This document shows positions 8,701-11,391 of a stretch of 11,391 nucleotides of DNA, one piece after another. The notes beneath the pieces are model-generated. The model was not told the origin of the DNA. It saw only the letters and a list, made by a program, of their open reading frames with translations, and ran no database searches. A program made the position numbers and the translations under genes. Source of the DNA: Phoronis ovalis. Taxonomy: Eukaryota > Phoronida > Phoronidae. Positions within the stretch are counted from its first letter, which is position 1; the number at the start of each line of letters is the position of its first letter. The stretch spans positions 1 to 11,391 of the forward strand of contig JAOXYB010025314.1 in NCBI GenBank assembly GCA_028565635.1, written 5' to 3'.

Positions 8701-10227
8701 GTTGTTTCTCTGTAACTCAAGTCTGGTTAGGTTAGTCAATCCAGTAAATGTTGAACGATATATTGCCGTAAGTCTGTTTTTTGAGACGTACAGGTATTGT
8801 AGAAAGTTCAACCCAGTGAACGCTCCATCAGCAATATACGATATTTCGTTGCTACCTAGCTGCAAGGAGGTTATCTTTTCAAGTCCACTGAACATATAAC
8901 GAGATATTGTTTTAAGTTTATTATACTGTAGGTCTAACAGCTGCAGATTGTGCAGGTCTTCAAAGGAGTAACTTTCAATGTGTTCAATATTATTCCCTAA
9001 TAGGTACAGCCTATTTAGATTAGGCAATCCACTGAAAGTGTTATGTGTAATGTATGTTATTTCATTAATGTTTAAATGTATTTCCTTTATATGCGTTATT
9101 TGGTTGAATGCACCATCATCAATATGTGAAATGTCGTTTCCTTGTACGTAAAGATATTCCAGGTTCTGTAATCCATTGAAGTTCCCCCCCGAAAGATGTG
9201 ACATTTTATTGTTTTGCAGAGATAACTTTTTAATATTGGTTAAATGGCTGAATGCACCATCATCAATATGTGAAATGTCGTTTCCTTGTAGATAAAGATA
9301 TTTCAGGTTCTGTAATCCACTGAAAGTCTCCCCCGAGAGGTGTGATATTTTATTGTTTTCCAGTGATAATATTATAATATTGGCTAATTGGCTGAATGCA
9401 CCATCATCAACATGTGAAATGTCGTTTTTTTTTACGTAAAGATATTTCAGGTTCTGTAATCCACTGAAGTTCATCTCCGAAAGATGTGACATTTTATTGT
9501 TTCCCAGAGATACCTGTTTAATATTGGTTAATTGGCTGAATGCACCATCATCAATACGTGAAATGTCGTTTCCGTCTAGAGTAAGATATTCCAGGTTCTG
9601 TAATCCACTAAAAGTCTCCCTCGAAAGATATGATATTTTATTGTATTGTATATATAACAATCTAACATTGGTTAATTGGGTGAATGCACCATCATAAATA
9701 CGTGAAATGTCGTTTCCTCTTAGATAAAGATCTTCCAGGTTCTGTAATCCACTGAACGCCTCCCCCGAAAGATGTGACATTTTATTATTTTGTAGAGATA
9801 TCTTTTTAATATTGGTTAATTGGCTGAATGCACCATCATCAATACGTGAAATGTCGTTTCCGTCTAGACGAAGATATTCCAGATTATGTAATCCACTGAA
9901 ATATTCCGCCGAAATATATGTTAAATTATTGGATGCCATACTCATATAGATAAGTCCTGTTAAGTGTCTAAACGCACCATTAGGAATATGAATGAGCTCG
10001 TTGTTGCTTAAATAGAGATTTGTAATGGAACTACCGTTTAAAAAGGCATCCTGATCAATAGCACGTATTCCACAGTATTGAATATGAGCGTCCCTACTGC
10101 TGGAGAACTGCTGCATAAAAGTCCTGGTTAGGACGCCATCTGAAGGACATCCTTGAATCGCTTTGTTGATCACAAATAGTAAAAACACACTAAGCAAAAT
10201 ATTTAACAAGTGTGTCTGGCAAACCAT
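5785..10227 (-). CDS. LRR-Ig transmembrane receptor (LRRIG-type), single coding exon
   Basis: A 1480-residue type I membrane protein in one uninterrupted frame. Residues 1-26 form a hydrophobic signal peptide, followed by a short Cys-containing cap (C27, C52). About 46 LRRs of mostly 24 residues run from about 67 to 1195. An LRRCT follows (C1208, C1210, C1229, C1243, C1262), then one Ig domain (C1282, W1294, Y1331, C1333), a Thr-rich stalk (1352-1375), a membrane span (1379-1402) with a KRR stop-transfer, and a 78-residue tail with six tyrosines. Many N-x-S/T sequons fit an extracellular array. The start is chosen because an in-frame TGA lies 21 bases upstream (10249-10251) and the context AAAATGG is strong. 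Family knowledge: LRR-Ig receptors act in recognition or adhesion; there is no TIR or kinase domain. Ligand unknown. The specific role, immune or neural, is inference. A broken paralogue lies downstream at 475-2303. Confidence 0.93.
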   Translation of the reverse strand: MVCQTHLLNILLSVFLLFVINKAIQGCPSDGVLTRTFMQQFSSSRDAHIQYCGIRAIDQDAFLNGSSITNLYLSNNELIHIPNGAFRHLTGLIYMSMASNNLTYISAEYFSGLHNLEYLRLDGNDISRIDDGAFSQLTNIKKISLQNNKMSHLSGEAFSGLQNLEDLYLRGNDISRIYDGAFTQLTNVRLLYIQYNKISYLSRETFSGLQNLEYLTLDGNDISRIDDGAFSQLTNIKQVSLGNNKMSHLSEMNFSGLQNLKYLYVKKNDISHVDDGAFSQLANIIILSLENNKISHLSGETFSGLQNLKYLYLQGNDISHIDDGAFSHLTNIKKLSLQNNKMSHLSGGNFNGLQNLEYLYVQGNDISHIDDGAFNQITHIKEIHLNINEITYITHNTFSGLPNLNRLYLLGNNIEHIESYSFEDLHNLQLLDLQYNKLKTISRYMFSGLEKITSLQLGSNEISYIADGAFTGLNFLQYLYVSKNRLTAIYRSTFTGLTNLTRLELQRNNISSIEDGSFLSLIKVTDLDVSGNRILNITKYTFSGLSKLQWLNLSGNSVSNIEAEAFSGLTGLKYLYLQENAIKIITSLALSGLVSLNSLSLFNSGITEIEDNAFSDLSGLTYMDISNNQLHNITNKTLGLNLIQLIASNSSITDIADYSFLDVGITLTDLRMSYNRIHTISRNTFNGLHKVYQLYIDNNNISKIADNAFNGMTSLTYLSLQYNKIHSIGHQTFCGLTNLRFLKIHNNDISIIEDGSFSCVTFHRFNTAGSLELQHNNLESINSLTLTGLDILSYLNVGNNCISTISNGAFSELTTLRTLNIEHNQIHRLSPEMFRGLRQLQTLNLSDNALSIFEGSVFVELTVLSTLLLANNDIEVLNFEMFANLNKLRQINLSGNPISSFSFTVFREMSQLLQLDLSSTGIFALNLPHNNFLSVSDGFFTSSTVRSLRLSHNNISHIAEGAFSRMSNLHEVHLDHNTLGQQFKERMFKSGTVDTLWLTHNNITHIHEGALSGLSNLHNLHLDYNKLRDQLKERLFNSSTVSTLWLTHNNITHIHEGAFSGLSNLHNLHLDYNKLRDQIKNRIFNSSTVYALWLTHNNLTHISEGAFSGFPNLHELHLDKNNLHIITQGMFNGISSNLNVLNLGKNEITYIEEDSLKPFTDIIRYSGLGSLCLHSNKLRTLPTDLQTIKAADSRGYLEVSMGDNPFHCNCELRTIRKWNTYIYPRFRQCHSAGSFDDVYNISCATPVATEPLETFLSVPLDCKEPNTPIIIIDPKDVLTLRCTSTGDPAPLITWQTPDGNITEYKPPSNRTNFLNTAFMVIHRSEFLSGYYICNATNMVGTKESRTNMQQFPTTTTTTTTVLVTNTSTDTSDITSPLHYVIPLAVAGFIILILVIVIIVLVVKRRSQRTNAAVQNNNAINITVQQKNYKESKQYDNLELKNVGEHVYDTISDVMSAGEIRNDDSYESPYDDIVKYENLDM
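5788..6021 (-). other. Cytoplasmic tail with ITAM/ITIM-like tyrosine motifs
   Basis: The 78-residue tail carries Y1428, Y1434, Y1447, Y1465, Y1469 and Y1475. YDNL (1434) and YDTI (1447) are separated by nine residues, within the loose ITAM rule YxxL/I-x6-12-YxxL/I. SPYDDI (1467-1472) and VKYENL (1473-1478) each fit the ITIM pattern (S/I/V/L)-x-Y-x-x-(I/L/V). YDN and YEN also fit pY-x-N, the known Grb2-type SH2 site. The motifs are seen; phosphorylation and signalling sign are inference. Confidence 0.75.
6022..6093 (-). other. Transmembrane segment of the receptor
   Basis: Residues 1379-1402 are an unbroken run of Ile, Leu, Val, Ala, Gly and Phe with one Pro near the outer end. The run is followed at once by KRRSQR, a positive-inside stop-transfer signal that fixes the tail in the cytoplasm. 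Confidence 0.95.
6148..6171 (-). repeat. (ACA)8 microsatellite encoding an octathreonine stalk
   Basis: Eight uninterrupted ACA codons give T1353-T1360 between the Ig domain and the membrane span. The surrounding residues 1352-1375 are rich in Thr and Ser, which is typical of an extended, O-glycosylated juxtamembrane stalk. The glycosylation is inference. Confidence 0.95.
6187..6426 (-). other. Ig-like (I-set/C2-type) domain of the receptor
   Basis: Residues 1268-1347 contain LTLRC (C1282), W1294 12 residues later, and SGYYICNATN (Y1331, C1333). This is the Cys, Trp, Tyr-x-Cys signature of an Ig fold, with a typical NATN-x-x-G G-strand start. The usual Asp of D-x-G-x-Y-x-C is replaced by Leu (1327), a modest deviation. 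Confidence 0.9.
6439..6618 (-). other. LRRCT cap domain of the receptor
   Basis: Residues 1204-1263 begin NPFHCNCEL and end with the Cys at 1262. The C-x-C pair (1208, 1210) plus C1229, C1243 and C1262, with the Leu/Ile-xx-W motif (W1218) after the pair, match the C-terminal cap that closes extracellular LRR arrays in LRR-Ig proteins. The stretch ISCATPVATEPLE is kept identically in the broken paralogue near 845-890. Confidence 0.88.
6892..7395 (-). repeat. Second 144-bp double-LRR repeat block in the CDS
   Basis: Residues 945-1112 (LRR37-43) are three and a half 48-residue units with the alternating cores LWLTHNNITHI-x-EGA-x-SG and LHNLHLDYNKLRDQ followed by a charged stretch and FNSST. Units 7108-7251 and 6964-7107 differ at only about 9 of 144 bases by my alignment, and about 100 consecutive bases carry a single mismatch. 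The unit at 7252-7395 is clearly older. The second LRR of each pair is atypical: the usual xxIxxGAFxGL half is replaced by RDQ-x-K-x-R-x-FNSST. Confidence 0.9.
9019..9882 (-). repeat. 144-bp higher-order repeat in the CDS (N-terminal double-LRR units)
   Basis: Residues 116-403 (LRR3-14) are six consecutive 48-residue units of two alternating LRR types. The first type has the core GNDIS-x-I-DDGAFSQLTN and the second NNKMSHLS...FSGLQN. The DNA phrase reading gaatgcaccatcatcaata on the plus strand recurs near 9106, 9250, 9394, 9538, 9682 and 9826 with only small changes, exactly 144 bases apart. Units lie at 9739-9882, 9595-9738, 9451-9594, 9307-9450, 9163-9306 and 9019-9162. In the last unit the second LRR (LRR14) has diverged. 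Similarity at silent sites shows the units arose by recent duplication or conversion. Confidence 0.9.
10150..10227 (-). other. Signal peptide of the LRR-Ig receptor
   Basis: Residues 1-26 have a polar start, a hydrophobic core at about 7-20 (rich in Leu, Val, Phe, Ile) and a small-residue end (A23, G26) just before C27. This is the usual shape of a cleaved secretory signal. The cleavage point after about residue 26 is estimated by eye. Confidence 0.85.
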
Positions 10228-10233
10228 TTTATG

Positions 10234-10247
10234 CTGAAATACAAGAC
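10234..10247 (-). promoter_or_regulatory. Probable 3' splice site just upstream of the receptor ATG
   Basis: Read on the minus strand, the bases tcttgtatttcag end in AG six bases before the ATG, with a pyrimidine-rich tract in front. This matches the animal 3' splice consensus and suggests that one or more untranslated 5' exons lie upstream, with the whole CDS in the last exon. The donor and first exon cannot be placed. Confidence 0.55.
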
Positions 10248-10568
10248 ATCATTATAACATTTCAACATAATTATTCTAATTGCATATTTATACTAAAACA
10301 TTTCTAACATTTTAATTTGTGAGATCTTATACAGTGTGATAAACGTAAATGATTTTATATGAATTTCTTTGTACTGACAATGATAATCCTGCTTAGCATT
10401 TTTTTGTTATATATTTAATTCAATAATAATCTAAGCTTTGTTTTTGCACAATCAATCCAAAAAAAAATCTCATGAAATGGCTTACTTAAGTATAACATTG
10501 CTTTCGTGTGTATGAACGGGGTGTACAGATATCTACATCCATTAAAACAACCGCATCTTCAAACTGCT

Positions 10569-10590
10569 CCGAAGATCCGAAGATCCGAAG
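10569..10590. repeat. Short 8-bp tandem repeat (ccgaagat)
   Basis: Two full units and a partial third of ccgaagat (10569-10576, 10577-10584, 10585-10590) in the upstream flank of the receptor gene. This is a small microsatellite-like run with no evident function. Confidence 0.85.
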
Positions 10591-11391
10591 CATCAGAAAT
10601 GTTTTAAATGAGCTAATGTACACATGTTATATACTATATAATTAAATGGTTTATAGAATTACATGTCAGGAGATATAGTCGAAAGCGAATGTGGCTATTT
10701 GTCAAACGCTGTCGGTAAATATAGTTGGAATAACAATCTTATTATATGCACGTGGTGTACAACCTTTTTTCCTACTACAGGTAAAAAATACAACGGTTCC
10801 AACCAATTATCTCCGCATGATTGATTTTCATAACACACAAACTATATGGTTTCTTTATGAAATGTAGAACGTGTTATAACTCGGTCTTATTCAAATATAA
10901 AGTACATTTACAGGTACAAATTTGATAACATGTACTTCCTTATTTATATTTGTTTAAGGTAAGCTTCAAGCAAATTCAGCAAATAAATGTGCACTGAATG
11001 GTTACACATCACGAAAAAGTCATAGCTCAGTTTCGAAGGCAAGGGAAGAAAATCGTCCCATGGATCACCGCAAGTTGTTCAACAAATATGTGTAGATTAT
11101 TATCAACTAGCAAATCATGTTTTTTATAATATTGAATTTTGGATGCGTTCTGACAAGTTTTACAAGAAAATATGTTATTTATTAATGTGTGTCTTGTGCT
11201 AACCTTCTGAGATAATAGTTGGAACCACTGGTTACTGCCTTGCCATATTTTGCCAGCTTCTATAACTGATTTTCATAAACTATGTACATACTTTATTCAC
11301 ATCAACTCTGTTTATATTTCTTGATCAACGTTCAGAGTTATGATGAATTCTCCTGCAACACTAAGCTCTTGTCACTACTGTATCAATCATT

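Larger units (their letters stand above)
10228..11391. other. 5' flank of the receptor gene
   Basis: AT-rich DNA in which a non-coding first exon and promoter should lie if the 3' splice site at 10234 is used. TATA-like strings are too common here to choose one. Apart from the small ccgaagat repeat, no coding sequence or mobile element was recognised. A 43-codon plus-strand frame at about 11000-11130 has no secure assignment. Confidence 0.5.

Noticed and set aside
10998-11130. A 43-codon plus-strand frame with GKKIVPWITASCS, faintly like the start of the alpha-1,3-fucosyltransferase catalytic domain (K-x-x-V-x-W-x-x-S-N-C).
   Set aside because: Only a dozen residues match loosely, the key Asn before Cys is missing and nothing else of the family follows. 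A profile search would be needed to revive it.
1-11391. Search for mobile elements, reverse transcriptase or transposase fragments, tRNA or CRISPR.
   Set aside because: No catalytic motifs, terminal inverted repeats with target duplications, cloverleaf sequences or regularly spaced identical repeats outside the LRR coding units were seen by eye.

Overview
The window looks like AT-rich, gene-poor genomic DNA from an animal, most likely a marine or freshwater invertebrate. A mollusc or related lophotrochozoan is my best guess: the architecture (signal peptide, very long extracellular LRR array, LRRCT, one Ig domain, one membrane span, tyrosine-rich tail) is of the LRRIG type expanded in such animals. 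That placement is inference. Nothing here looks bacterial, and there are no RNA genes or CRISPR arrays that I can recognise.

Layout. (1) 1-474: AT-rich, with only a short unassigned open frame running off the left edge on the minus strand. (2) 475-2303, minus strand: a broken, shortened paralogue of the main gene. It still shows LRRs, LRRCT cysteines and part of the Ig domain, but carries many in-frame stops, several frameshifts, and no membrane span or signalling tail. A 94-bp tandem duplication covers its 5' end. (3) 2304-5784: non-coding as far as I can see. It holds possible relics of plus-strand Ig-type exons (about 2648-3220), a diverged 168-bp tandem duplication (4063-4400), and probably the 3' UTR of the main gene at its right end. 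(4) 5785-10227, minus strand: one uninterrupted 1480-codon reading frame for the receptor, with a strong start context and a convincing 3' splice site 6 bases upstream of the ATG. (5) 10228-11391: upstream flank, where an untranslated 5' exon and promoter are expected but not visible.

How it fits together. The intact gene and the broken copy are in the same orientation about 3.5 kb apart, so this is a tandem family locus with one live and one dead member. The live receptor has about 46 LRRs. Two parts of the array (residues 116-379 and 945-1112) are built from 48-residue (144-bp) double-LRR units that remain very similar at DNA level, pointing to recent unit duplication or gene conversion. 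The 78-residue cytoplasmic tail has four YxxL/I motifs, one pair with ITAM-like spacing and one pair with ITIM-like context. It is therefore a good candidate for a phosphotyrosine-signalling recognition receptor; ligand and partners cannot be read from the sequence.
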